Origin: Paramacrobiotus metropolitanus
Taxonomy: Eukaryota > Tardigrada > Eutardigrada > Parachela > Macrobiotidae
DNA length: 64,000 nt
Direction of reading: 5' to 3'
NCBI RefSeq assembly: GCF_019649055.1
Contig: NW_026570223.1
Coordinates: forward strand, 124,001-188,000
Below are positions 45,189-58,400 of this stretch, one piece after another. A program made the translations under genes and the position numbers. The notes beneath the pieces were generated by a model. It was not told the DNA's origin. It made no database searches and saw only the letters and a list, made by a program, of their open reading frames with translations. Numbering within the stretch: the stretch's first letter is position 1; each line of letters starts with the position of its first letter.

Positions 45189-45210
45189 CGTGCAATGACC
45201 CGCTTGGGTA
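45189..45210 (-). promoter_or_regulatory. copy of the GC-rich palindromic element
   Basis: CGTGCAATGACCCG, C T T, GGGTA on the plus strand, 176 bp upstream of the ATG at 45013. It matches the block at 40374-40395 in 19 of the first 21 bases, including the whole CGTGCAATGACCCG half. Confidence 0.45.
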
Positions 45211-46040
45211 TCTACCTATTTTCCGCCATTCGGAGATATTCGTGACCTAGCTGCTTGGACAACATCTGGAAACTTCCACGTGCGGACGCTCGAGACTCGA
45301 GCAAAGCTAATTATTTCTGCTTATTTTCAGGCAGTGTCAGCCAATTATGCAATCTACAATATATATAATTCGTTACACAATTGACCTACAATATACTTAT
45401 ACAAACTATTGCTATACTACTACAAAATACTTCTATAGATATTCTGTTCAGCTGTATCTGTAGTACGCATTTAGTAGTATCTATAGTATGTTTCAACAAT
45501 AATAATTTTTGTGGATAACGCAAATGTTTGAAATGCTGTGTATTTTGTCAGCTGTGAAAATCTGTGATGTGAAATGCACTCACCACCCACTGGTAGTTTT
45601 ATACACCGTAATTTTACTGTGAGCATACCCGTATTTTCAACTTAACAGTTACGATTCCCGTTTTTTTATGCGCAGGCATAGGCGGCATCATGGGCCATCT
45701 GGCAGTGGCAATAAATGCAAAGGAGGGGAGTTTACATATTAAGTTTGCATCTATATTTGGGGGCAAATGATTTACCCGGGATACGGAAGTGTTCTGTTCT
45801 AAAGAGCACAAAATGCGCAGTTGCTTTTACGTTTCAGCGTTCTGTCTAGTGTCTTGCATGGTGTTTATGCATTGCTGTGATAATTATTACTTCTCAGCTG
45901 ATGACGTACGACTGTGGACTGATTCATTTTAATACAAAAATTCGGCAAGAGACATATGGCACAGGATGGAAACAATAAATAATACAAAGGTATACCGGTG
46001 TATACACCGCGGCAGCATGACCGGGGAGGAACAAAACCCA
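45211..46040. other. intergenic, AT-rich
   Basis: No coding character. It should contain the 3' UTR of the BOULE-like gene (minus strand) at its right end. Confidence 0.4.
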
Positions 46041-49000
46041 TTAATAAGCCCCAACGGGAACACCGTAAACCGGCATGTTGTAGCCGAAACCAGCCGGCGG
46101 CGCACACTGGAAAGGCGCAGGCTGATAAAAGCCACCATAACTCATGCCGCCGGGAACACCACCGCCACCCTGTAAATTAACAAATTAGTATTAATGTCCA
46201 CCTAATAATATACTGTCTTTTACAACTTGCGTACACTGTACATGTGCTGCTTTATAAGCTGACTGACATCGTCGTTCAAGGATTATAAGAATTGTTATGA
46301 AGTGCAAGAGTTTAATCAACACACCCACTGATTAAATCTTTAACAATTACAGCCACCATTTTTTATCATCATGCATTGGCATGCTACAGGATACCCAGAA
46401 TTATACATCCGAAACTACAATTATATCAACTCACTTGTTGAACCGGGTTCCACTGGTTTACGTAGTAGGGCTGCACCGGAGCTACTGTGCCGTATCCAGG
46501 TTGGGCGTACTGCTCCAAATTTCTTCTATATTCCTGAAAAATTAAATTACACGGTTAAAACACAATGCCAGTGAATGCTATGGTTTGCAGTCAAGTTCCG
46601 TATATAGTGCGTGTTATGAAACAGTTAATCCGCATTTCTACAGTAATTCGCCGCTTAAGACGATTCAAACGTAAAAAACAGCCATTGATAGATACCTACA
46701 TCATATTGGTAGGTGACCGTCAGACCCGGGACCGGAACCCAGCAACCGAAACTGTTCAAAACCAACTGCTGCACATGCACCAGCCCGTTGGCGCCCATCA
46801 CCGGGAAGGGCATCGTGGTCATGACCAGAGGAGGGGCGGGAGGGGAGTAGCTGCAGTTAGTCGGAATCCCGCTGGATGAACTACCCGGCGATGCGTAATA
46901 ACCCTGTTAAAAGCACAGCTTTACCTATACTGACTGACAGTCAACAGACGTAACTTGTTTCACATATGATGAGTTGCACAATATAACGTGTCGAAGATGC
47001 CGAGCTTATAAAATACAACTACGAATTAGCCGTCCGGGTATCGGGCTCTACGTACAATGTCCGAACTCGACGAACTGGACGGACCCGATTCCCCAGCCAA
47101 TCCTTGCGCGGTCGACGTCGGCGACTGTGGGGCAGCAGCGTTGCTGCGGCGTCCCGTTGACGATGCTCCCGGCGAATTTCCTTGTCCGGCTACAAGAAAA
47201 ACACGCAATGAATCTCAAGATCAACGGTAATTAGTAGAAAATGGTACGGAGTTAGCCAACATGGAGCGTGGGAAAACTTCACATACGAGCTACGAGTAGC
47301 AAAAATGATAATTTGCTTTAATCTGGACGAAATATTGCCGCCGACAATACCTTACCAGGCGAGACGCTCTTCCGGTAGGCCGGACCAATGTGCAGGTTTC
47401 CGGCTCCGTTAATCACCAGCTTACAGCACATCAACTAAAAAGCAATACAATTGTACAATGAATTCCCTAGTATATAAATATAAGCCGCATAAGCACTATA
47501 TTACTGTACTACCGCTGAGCCAGAAAATCACTTCATTGTAATTCAACTTTGTATTTCGCAAGCACGAAAATGTAGTGCACATTTAACACGGCTGCACAAC
47601 TTAAAAAGTTATACGATAAGTTTGTTAGGTAGAAATAAGTAATCAATTAGTGGCATCCATATCGGCTGCACAAGTGAGTCGGCGCAGTTCGCCTTTATAA
47701 GCGGTTATGCGCGGGAGTTGACTGAAATTTGCAAAACAGAGGGAGTGCAGTCAGTGGACAAAGCAAGCAAGTTTTTCGCAGATTTGACGTTAATGCATTC
47801 ACTTAATTTCCGCCCTCTAATTTCGTGAATACAATTGGACATTTTGAAGTAGGACAACTGATGCAGTAATGGAAAAATTAATTACAGAACTAATTCTAAC
47901 CGAAACATGAACGGAAGATCGTCAATTCAAAACCAAATTTTGCACTGCTTCCCTACTGTCGGCATGCGATTATGATAATTAATCTCTGAATTTTCGGCCT
48001 CCCAAGTTCCAACCATATTTCAAATATTTTATAATTTCTCTGGCTATGTTTGTGCCAAGTTACAGAGTACGTACATAAAACGTTAAAATTCGAAATCACC
48101 GAGGAAAAAAACTGGTCAGAATTCAAAATAACGGGACGACGTAAAAGTTGCAGCGAGAAGCTGGTTTTGTGCGCGGACTCACTACGTTACTTTTCCCTGA
48201 TATGCAAGAAAAAACTGATTCATAAAATTCATAAACTAATAAATATTACCACGATGATGATTACAATTTTTTTATAACATCATTTAAATTTAATGATAAG
48301 TTAAATTAACACTTGCAGTACTTACTTTATTCATCGCATCCTGGGCTTCGGCTGATGACCCGTACTCCAGGAAAGCGTGCCGGCGACGCACCCCGTTCCA
48401 CCCGCAGTGCTGGTTTGCATAAACATCGACCTTGGCGGGATTGGCGATGTCCCGCACCGCTGACACGATGTGTTCCTTTGTGGTCTGCCAAAAAAAAAAC
48501 ACAAAGCTGCATAAATAAGCTGTTAAGCACCGCATTTCACTGATACCAGTAGCACATGCTCTTCCCTGACAACTAAGTAACTGTGTACTTTCCTCAGTCA
48601 CCATAATTGTTCGAACATGTAATATTACTTTTCACTACACGTAATTGGTGGCGTATTTTGTTAAAAAATATTAAGATACCAAATGTCTATAAAATGTTTT
48701 TACAAAAACCGACACACGCTTAGAGCCTCAAAGAACCAAAAGAACGTAGCGCATGAGCTGACCTTCTGTACTGCTGCGTGAGAATGACATCATTTTGACC
48801 AAACGTGAAGTACTGAGCGCGCGACATCATTTTGACCAAACGTGAAGTACTGAGCGCGCCAAATGCTCAGCGATCTCCAATGAATACCGACTTAATAATA
48901 TTATTCTCATGATTATACCACCTCAACAAACATACGTAACAAAACTGACATAAAAAATGTATCATGTCTCATAAGGCGACGGCCGCGAAACAGAGCAGGA

Positions 49001-49433
49001 GTACCAAGCTAGGACAAGCGGACGGTATTTCACTTACAGTGGATGGCAGTCTTCCAATGAAGACGCTGTTCCGCTGTAGGAACGGCGACGAGGGCTTCGC
49101 CTGACCGCTCGGCGTCATCCGGCGCGCTTCCACCTATCGTAAAAACATTGCTTGAGATTGACTAGGCACAGGAGGATGATGAAACCACCGATTGCGATAG
49201 AAGCAACAGGTGGACAAAGTTCACAGAAAATGAGCAAGAAAATAACGACTCAAGTAATTAATTTACAGTAGTCTAAAAGCAAACTGCCTTATGACGAACA
49301 GGGATTTCAGCACGATGCGCCTCAATATTCCGCTCACTGAGGTACTCACGTCGGATTTCGGCTGGGTCTGATTCGAAGAACGGCGCCCATTGAACGACCG
49401 TCCTCGGTTACCGCGAGGAGAGTTTCGATTCAT
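46041..49433 (-). CDS. boll-like: BOULE/DAZ-family RNA-binding protein
   Basis: Eight exons in coding order: 49433-49350, 49133-49038, 48484-48326, 47434-47356, 47189-47056, 46903-46700, 46533-46435 and 46169-46041. They total 327 aa with all phases consistent. The start MNRNSPRGNRGRSFNGRRSS is Arg/Ser/Asn-rich. The RRM spans exons 2-4: RNP2 is SVFIGRLP, RNP1 is RRRHAFLEY, and the end is LHIGPAYRKSV, the hallmark HIGPAxRK block of DAZ/BOULE proteins. The remainder is Ser/Gly/Pro/Tyr/Gln-rich, with EYRRNLEQYAQPGYGTV and a final GFGYNMPVYGVPVGAY. BOULE proteins bind 3' UTRs and control translation in germ cells, mainly in meiosis. The His at the third RNP1 position, usually aromatic, is odd. 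Other RRM families fit less well because of the C-terminal RRM block. Confidence 0.85.
48786..48859. repeat. perfect tandem duplication, 37-bp unit
   Basis: Two adjacent identical copies of a 37-bp unit beginning GACATCATTTTGACCAAACG and ending GAGCGCGC, within intron 2 of the BOULE-like gene. Confidence 0.9.
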
Positions 49434-50636
49434 TTTGAGCTGTGTAAACCGTAAAAAAAAACAGGTAAGATTTAAAACGTTAAGAAACAATTCGATAGGC
49501 AACGAAAAAACGGGAAACCAAAATCTGAAAACTGCAAAATGTTAGAAACAGGAAAGCTGAAAACTGCGAATGCTGGGAAACGCTTTGACGGCAGGTCAGA
49601 AAGGAAAAAATGGGTGGACTTCTGGCTCAATGATTCATTGCTATCCCGCTTCTCAATGGTTGGTTGAGTTGCTTCGCAATTTTGATTGGTTCGCGCTGCT
49701 GGCAAGGCAGTGGCCGTACCGGCCGGTTGTCTTTCTGCATTCCATCGGACCGCCGCTCATTGCAATAACCATGGTACCACGGGTTACAGCAGGCTCAAAT
49801 TATCCTGGAAACATAGGAAACTATCTGTTCTGGAGTGATAGGTGAAAATAAAATATTATGGAAAGGAGTTAATAAAATGTGCCCATACGTAAGGTATTTC
49901 ATGAAGTTTCTAAAATTTAAAATTATCGAATTTAGTGTTCCATTATCGAAGCCTTTCCGTTCTATTTTTTTCTCCATTAATTTTCGAAACAAATTAAATG
50001 CCACTATTTCTATTCCGAGGAACAGATGTCAAAATTAATGAGGAAATTTTTAAATTAAGCTCATGATTTAGACCTTCAATTTTGAAGGTTTAATCATTTA
50101 AAATCAAAAATTTCTGTTTTGAAACCGGTCGCGCCAGAAATATCGTTTGTTGAAGTACTGGTCGTTTGTAAATTATGCAGAATAATTTCTTCCTCTCTGT
50201 GAGACAACATCAGTCCAGAAATTATCTATAACGGTTCCGTCTCTACAGACAAAACATTCCTATACGAACTGCGGAACATGTTTAGAAAATTCAACAAGAT
50301 ATCAGAACTGAAAAATAAAATAAAATAGATTAAATTATCATAATTCAGCAATATACTCTGCAGACGACATCACTGATTTTAATGTCGATTCTCGTAATAT
50401 TTTCTGCTTTCCGCATCATAATATTTCCAGGGCCGTCCCGTAACCAGCCACACACTTGACAAGAGTACAATTCCTTTGAGCATTTCCATAAACAAGAGAC
50501 AGAGAGAGAGAAAACGGAATAAAAGAGAAAACAAACCGCGCAGAAAACCCGCGAATAAATCTCTGAAAAAATCCACAGACCATTTCTCGGAAAGCATCAT
50601 TCCACCCGCACCAACTCCACACTATTCTCCGCGTTT
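49434..50636. other. intergenic between BOULE-like and TMCC genes
   Basis: It holds the presumed promoter of the BOULE-like gene and the 3' UTR of the TMCC gene (both minus). Open frames at 49570-49845 and 49795-50004 show no motifs, and the second is AT-rich. No gene supported. Confidence 0.4.
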
Positions 50637-53600
50637 TCACAACACACTGGTGTCGTTCAGCGCATCCCCCAACCAGCCGCCGCTCAACCGGAACACCATC
50701 CGCCGCAGCGGCCGCCGCAACGATACGAGCCAGCGGCCAATTTCCTGGTTGAAGGGCAGTTCACCGCGCAGCTGCCACAGCACGAGGATCGCGATGATGG
50801 CCACGAGGAAGATGACCAGGCGGGTGGAATTCTCGGCGGTCATCTGGAAGAACTGCGTCACGGCCCCGACCACGGCTATCACCAGCTGCCCGAGGAGAAG
50901 GAGACAGTCCACCAACTTGAAGGCCATTTCACCCATCACGCTCTTGGCCGCTTCCGTCCGGGCTAATGCCTGCAGCAATTTTTTTTAGATTTTCTTCCAA
51001 ATATTCTATCAATTGTTACACTATTCTTCATAATTTCGTGCGTATATATTGCGTTTTTTCGATTCAGCCACGTCCGTGACTCTGCATTTATTTACTTAAA
51101 AAATACTGCCGAATTTTTCCTTACGATCTTGGCTGCTTCCGTTCGAACCTATATTTTTCTTTAATTTTTCTCAAATGACTGTTTTAACTTCTACGTTTAA
51201 GTTTTAACTCAGCGACGGCCGCAGTTATTAATTAAAAAAAAAATAACTTCGACTTGCTGTTAGCGACGTTTCCGGTTATTAAATAAAAAATTGTGTTGCA
51301 CCTATTAATACGCTGAATTTCGATCATGCAAATCCATCAACAAAAATAACATCAACTTTCTCAAGCGGTGTGACAGTTTCATGGAATATGATGTGAGTAA
51401 TTTCAAAACTTGTTTTTTTTTAGTTTGAACTATCCAGTATTTGGTTTTGCTGACATATTCATATTTAAATTAAATAATTCGCAATACGAATTCATTTTTG
51501 AAACAAGCGTTAACTGATGTTCCGATAGATGACTGAAAGCGCACGTACCTCGTCTTCCTTCTGGCGGTGCTCGATCTTCTGTATGCGGGTATTGAGCAGC
51601 GTGATCTCGTCCTTCATATCCCTGATCTTCTCGTGGAAGATGTAATTCATCTTGTCCTGCGTGTCCACCAGGTACGTCTTGGTCTCACTGGTCTCCTTCT
51701 GGTGCAGTTCAATCAAATCGTGGATCTGCTCCTCCACGTAGCCGCACCGTCGCGACATGTCGTCCATCTGGTTGCCAGTCGACTTTCGCTCTTCCGCCCA
51801 TTCACTCTTCTTCTCCTCGATTAGTTTCAGTATCTGCAAACAAGATTATTTAAAAAAAAACATTTCACATTAAATGTTAATTAATTTTCCTTGTTTCAGC
51901 ACTCTCTGAATTTCTGACACAATGCCAAACTGCCTGGCTGGCACACAGAGGTCAGAGGATAGGGTGGCACTGCACTACGTCATTTCCTTATATTCCGCTG
52001 TATCGTTCAGCACTAGCATTCTTTCCAAACTTTCAGCAATGATTTGGGATTGGCAACCCAACATTTGCAAATGCATCTTTACGTAGAAATAAACTCCATA
52101 AAATTGGCACACAATTAAATTTCCTGTATATAATACTGAATTTTATTAACATAAATATTTGTTTAAGTACTGTAATGGGTTTTATAAAGTCATAAAGAAT
52201 AAATGAAAAATTTTTTTCTGGCGGTTTCCACACATTGCAATTTACAGATAATCTTTTTATTCATCCAGACATGCATTGTAACTTCCACCCGCCACACTAT
52301 CGAGTATCCACACGTCGCGACAGTTCATCTAATTATTTCTTCCATTTGGTGAAGGGCATTTTTCGCATTTTTTTCACCACAAAACACCTCATTAGCGCCA
52401 ACAGCATGGCCACATTATTCACAAAATTTCCCCCATTTCACAAGAAACGGCGTCATGTCAAGAGATCGTAGTGAGAAAAGAGAGCATCTGGTGTCACACA
52501 CGGCATGCAATTACCAGACACATATTCACGTCGTCCTGATGGATGCGCCTTGCATAATCAGGCAAAAATGCCATTTTTCCTTGTTAATTCTTAAACGCAT
52601 TCTTCCATAACCACATTCCTGTCACCGAAATGTCATTTTTCGCGCCGCAGATAGCAAATTAATGCCAGTAACATTAACGCTGGCACGATAATGGGGCGAC
52701 GAAGCCCTGCAACAATTTTTGTCAAACTACAGTAAAAAAATTCGAAAAAGCTCTCTTCTAGCCGACAAAAATGTTAAAAAATAAATTATTAAATAATTCA
52801 GAGAGCGGACCGAATAATTTTTTAAAAACTGGCTAATTTTTGGCTAATTTTAAAAAACTAAAAAAGTAAATGGTAAATAAGTAATTCACACAAATCAACA
52901 TCGCTAACACACAATAATTCAGGAAATTAATTCTAAATATACTCGTAAATTCGTAATAATTAGAACGGCACGGCACGGATCAATACTTCTACAAATAAAA
53001 AAGCAAAAACGCGGTACTAAATCCCATTCCAGCGGAAATCGAGTAGGATTTAGCAGCGGCAATAGCAGAACGGACGTTATACCGCATAAAGCTGTACTCG
53101 TACCCTTAAACAATTTCGATTAGCGGTGAGAATCGATGGCCGAGCAATTTCCGCTGGAAATTAAATCACATGTTCCGCCATACAGCGGAGTGCGGACAAC
53201 ACTCAAACAACAGCTGCTCTAACGCGCCAGAGGAAATTGCTGTACAACAACAAACACTTTCATTCTCCGGCCTCGAATGGGTCGAGAGCCTTGTGGTTTT
53301 TTCGATAATTGACCAGACGCCAAAGTAAAACAACGTAATGCGAGACATGTTTTACGCAATAAAAACCAATCTGGATGAATTTCTACCAAATATTTGCACT
53401 ACGCTGCCGCTACTTTATAACTCCAAATTTCTAAAAATTAGTGATTACCAAGTAAAGCAGATCTAATATGTTGTACTACATATGTATAATTTTAATCAAA
53501 TTTAATTTGAATTAAATGGCCTTTCCGGAAAAGAAACCTATACAATAAAATACCGTAGATCACTTATTCATATGAATCTATGATTACAATTTACATAATC

Positions 53601-55437
53601 ATAAATTCGCTGTCGAGCAAGTATGTTTAAAAGTAACTGCACGAAGCACTAAATCGCAACACCGAATTCATATTTCATTTTCAAATAAATTCTGAATATT
53701 ATTTAATTTTATGGACGTGTGGTTAGCATTGCAATTAAAAGCATAAATCATTTTGAAACTTTGAGGCAAATAATAACTTGCGTTTTAAAGAACACTTTCA
53801 CAATATAAAATAAAATTCTTCGTCACCCCTGGAAAAATCAATGAGCGATTAAAGTAACATGATAAAGGCGAACGTTGACATTTGGGAAAAGCGGCTGCCT
53901 TTCCCGGTCAAACCTCCAGAGTCCGTTATTCGCGTTCTGCCGAGACAGACGTGTATGACTATGATCGACTACATTAGCCGCGCATAAGGTTGCCATAACT
54001 CTCGACGGAGCAAATATTGACTAACCCACAAAAATGCTTTTATCGCCAAATGCAAACCAGACCATCAAAATACATTTCGCATCTGCACCACGTGTTCAGC
54101 CCACAAAATATTTACAAAACCTGCATTCCCTAATCGACACCGGTTCCGAGTTGCAGCCAAGCAGATAAACGAAGCAAATATGTCTGCGGTCTGGGCCACT
54201 CAATCCTTTTACAAAAATTATAATAAATGCCGACAAGAGCGTAGAAAACAGCAAACAGAAATAACACTAAATAATTAATTACAAATAAGCATCTATAAAA
54301 AGTTAAACAACATTAATTACGGCAAAGAAAAACGAAGCGAAAAAAAGAATACGATATCACGAACGCATGCAGATTCACGATCGCTTATTTTCGTAAAACA
54401 AACACAAAACAGAATGATAGAATCTTATTTCCGAATTCCGATGAGAGAAATTTATTATTTATTGATTCATCGAACTAAATAAATTAATAAAGCTGGGCGA
54501 AAAGTTAAAAGAAACATTAAGAGAGCGACTGAATCCACCGGAAGTGTGCAAAAGTACAATTTACTAAAATTTAATGATGTTATTCATTTTATAACCTCAC
54601 GTCCAAACGTAACTCTCACCGCAATAATCAACTGCTACCTAGATTTACGAAAAATTCATTAATCTGTAGTTTAACAAAATATTTTGGAAGTATCCATACG
54701 ATAAACCGACTCACCTGTTCGAGTTTCTCCTTCAACTCGCCGACATCCCCTCGCAGCGGCTCCAGCCGCTGATCGACCACCTCGGCGATCTCTTCCACCC
54801 GCTTCATCCGCCGCTGACTCTCCATACTATCCGACTCCACCGAGCTGACACTGACCCCTTCACTTCCGCGTCCACCCACCACCCCGGGGACGCTCAGCGC
54901 CTGTCCCTCTCCCACAACCCCGGCACTATCGCCTTGACTCCCGCGGGAATCCTTACTGCGCGCACTCCCGCCCGACTCCCCGTTGTGCCGCTCCCGGCGC
55001 ATCAGGGCGTCCAGGATCCGCCCGCCACTCCCCGTCTTGACCACCTGCGGGGAGGCGGCGCGGTGGGCGGCCTCCCGCGTCTTCTCCTCGGCCATCCGCA
55101 ACAGGAGGCTTTCGTATTTGCGCTTCTTCACCTTGTACTGCTCCAGATGCCGGCTGGCTTTGTCGTTGGCCTCTTCGAGGCGGCGCATCTGCGCCCGCAG
55201 GCGGTCGTTGTGCGGCGCGATGCCCAGTTTGATCAGGTCGTCCTGGATGGTTTGGAGGCGGTGCTCTTCGTCGGCGATGCACTGCTCGATTTTGGTCAGT
55301 TTCTTCTGGACGGTGGCGTAGTCGGTCGGTTTGGAGCTGCTGACCGTGCTGCCACCGCCGTCTAGGAGGTCGTTCACCGACGACACCCTCGAGGCCATGG
55401 TTCGACAATGTCTGGCTGTGTCAACGCTTCCTGTCAC
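50637..55437 (-). CDS. TMCC-like: TMCC-family (transmembrane and coiled-coil domain) protein
   Basis: Three coding exons: 55398-54715 (or from 55437), 51833-51549 and 50969-50637, 433 aa from the ATG at 55398, all phase 0. Exon 1 starts MASRVSSVNDLLDGGG and has a conserved coiled coil: VQKKLTKIEQCIADEEHRL, LIKLGIAPHN, YKVKKRKYESLLLRMAEEK. A Ser/Gly-rich linker and the coiled-coil start RLEPLRGDVGELKEKLEQ follow. Exon 2 is all coiled coil (HDLIELHQKETSETKTYL, MKDEITLLNTRIQKIEHRQ). Exon 3 has two membrane segments near the C-terminus (LVDCLLLLGQLVIAVVGAV and STRLVIFLVAIIAILVLW). This is the layout of TMCC1-3, ER membrane proteins; human TMCC1 acts at ER-endosome contact sites. The upstream ATG at 55437 (MTGSVDTARHCRT) adds 13 residues and cannot be excluded. 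Intron 1 is nearly 2.9 kb. Confidence 0.9.
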
Positions 55438-58400
55438 GCTGCCAAATCCCGATGATCAATCTACAAACTAAATCAGAACATTTTTTTATAACTTCACAAC
55501 AACAAAACTAATAATTTCTTCAGACTGTTTTAGTAATACTCTCCAAATCCTCAAATCGTTTTCATGTGTAACTGCTACTCTGTAGTATATGTCTTAAAAT
55601 TTATTAGAAATATGTGGCAGAAATAGCCTTTTTAAAAAAAATAAGCCACTGTATTAAATTAAAAATATCGCTAAATTAATAAGGAACAATTTAATTTCCT
55701 CCAGTCAGAAAAAACGGCATATCTGATTAATTAAATTTTCTACAAATTCTTTAAGGAATTCTGAGAATGGATTACAGCCGAGCGCTTAAAAGATTAATCA
55801 TTACACTTTCCAAAATTGGTAAGAGATTAAAGATTCCAGCCGTGCATGATTCACGCCCCATAAATTTTTCAACCGCTACCAAATACGGAGAAATTTCTTG
55901 ACGCGCCGGAAGTCAAGAGTTAGTAAAAAGCGTTTCCGTGCCAAAGAATCTTCTTGAGATCTATTCATGCCATCACGGAGAACATCAAATGGCGCATGAA
56001 GACATCGCCGACAAACAATAATTAATTGCCGGATGCTGGTACTGCTGATCGCAGAGCCGGCATGGGGAAATTAGAGACAAATGCCGTATCACGCAAATAT
56101 TTGCTAAATTTAGAATAAGCACTGGGAAAAACGTGATGTACGGCCACAGCGCGGCCATTGAAGGTCAGAGCGTGATACGGTCTTTAGTGGGCCTATAAAA
56201 AATGTGGGTAAGGCCGCCGCCGCGGCGCGATCGTTCAAATAATCAAAAAGCCTAATCAATTCCTTGAGCATGTGCAATCACAGCGTCCTCAAGGGACGCT
56301 TAATCTTTTGCAGCATAAAAACAGCAAAATACGATGGCTCAATTAGCGTCCAGCACACTACATATTTTGCGCTGCTGGCGATTTCGTGTAATTCTTTTAC
56401 GCTAGACAATAACACGGATTTACCGCAGGCTAAACATATTATTATGTAATTTAAATGTAATACGTACAGAAGAAGATGAGTGCATAATTATGCAAAAATA
56501 TACAGTAATATAACCAATCTGTCAATTTAAAAAAAAACAGCAAGAAAACGAATGGCAAAACTGTATGTTATTGAAGCAAAAATATGTTATTGAAGCAAAA
56601 CTCTCTTCGAGCAGGAGACAAAATTAAAAACCATACTAAAATGCATGAGAACATAAAATGTGATTTAATTCATCAATACGAAATACCTAAAATCATTACG
56701 CTTAAAATTCAAAAGATTCAGAATAATTCTATAGATTATTTTTCTGAAAGTAAAAAATTAAGAATTAATGGTTCATGCCCTTCGGCGCGCAAGAGCTCAC
56801 CGGAAATTCCAGCGATAACGAGGATCTCCGATATAAAATAAATAATTAAGAAACCCCCGAAGGAAACTCTTTGCGTAATTAACACGAACGATGCGCGACG
56901 CGCACAACGGAAGCAAAACTATGCAATCTACAATTCCACTGTCGGATATATCTGCGTGCTGCAGCGGGATGTTCCCGGGGCTGTCATGAGAGATACACTG
57001 GCAAATGGGCTTGTCAAGTGTCGATGCCGGGTGCAATGCAATACTCCCTGGGAGAGTGAGAGACTGAGAGAGAGCTCTTGATTTTTTTCAAAGAAAAATC
57101 AATACACACTCCGACCGGTTGTTGGACCAGCGAGCCTAACAAGTTCACAACCCTTCGTCTGCGTTGTATCCCAGCGTTTTCTTGTCACTTTCCCATGCAC
57201 CGTGGCCGAACCGGGATGAGTCAGGGTGTGTGAGTGACTTGATGACTATCGGGGAAACGATCGCGCTTACACATCCCAGGGTACGAAACCATGCCAAATG
57301 CCAATTTGCGGATATGATCGCCATTCTCACCAGTTGGTGATTTTCGCACAGGGGATGCAGGGAATTTCGTTGCAGCGTCGATGTAACGAAATTTAATCAG
57401 ACCTTAAAATAAATCTATGATGTTTAGGTTAAAAAAATAGTACTACATCGGCTTTAGATACAGTCATACAAATGTAATCGTTTCAAAACGGTAAGAATTA
57501 TCTACAGAAAATTGTTAATTTATTTAATTTAATACGGGATACGCACGTGCAATCGGCTAACACTGCACCAATAAACTGCTGAACTCCGAAGATAGAAAAA
57601 AAAATATCCATAATTTTTATACGTAATTTTGTTTGAAGATGAATCACTTTCGAGTAAAAAAACTGTCGAAGCAAAACAACAAGTGGTGTTACAGAACCAA
57701 CCCAAAAAATTAGAACTACTCTAATTTTTACATAAAACACAAACCTCGCGTCACGTAAAACCCAAAAAAAATCCACAAATACAACAAATAATCCATACAG
57801 CAGTACGCTTTAGCGTCTGCAAACTGCAATAAAGCACAAACTGCAATAAAGCACGAAGGGAATCGATAAAACCATACAGCTAAAAAAATCAGCAGCGCCA
57901 GAAACACCATTACCCACTAATTTCAGATTGTCCGCAACGCAAGAGCTGCATCTGTATTCTGCAACAAACGCACACAAATGCGACAACGAGTCCGAAGAGG
58001 CGAAGACATAACCTGACGGCGAAATTTGTGATGACAATTGTTAGTTCAATCCGGAAACACTTAACTCTTCGCGTACGATTTACTGGTACTTACGACGGCG
58101 TATTAAATAATTATTGCAATCGGAATCATCAGAGAACGCTGGTACGAGTATTGTAAGTTCACCTCAAGCAAGAAATTCATCATCGACCTCGTTTAAGTTT
58201 AACACATTATGACATGCTGTACGGCCTTATTTCAAAGGATGAACTGTTGAACACGAATCGAATGCAGTTAAAATTAGAGCAGAAAATCTGAAAATATCAA
58301 AAATGCACAATTACAACTGATAAACCGATGCAACCTAATTTACACAGCAACGTAGACATACAATCTAGGTACGTATTTACTTACTATTAATTTTTGCACA

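Noticed and set aside
46971-47234. Plus-strand frame of 86 codons
   Set aside because: Antisense to exon 5 of the BOULE-like gene, whose phases fit the flanking exons.
56180-56450. TATA-like CCTATAAAAAA at 56191 followed by a 61-codon frame as a small gene
   Set aside because: The product shows no signal peptide, motif or homology, and the TATA match alone is weak in AT-rich DNA.
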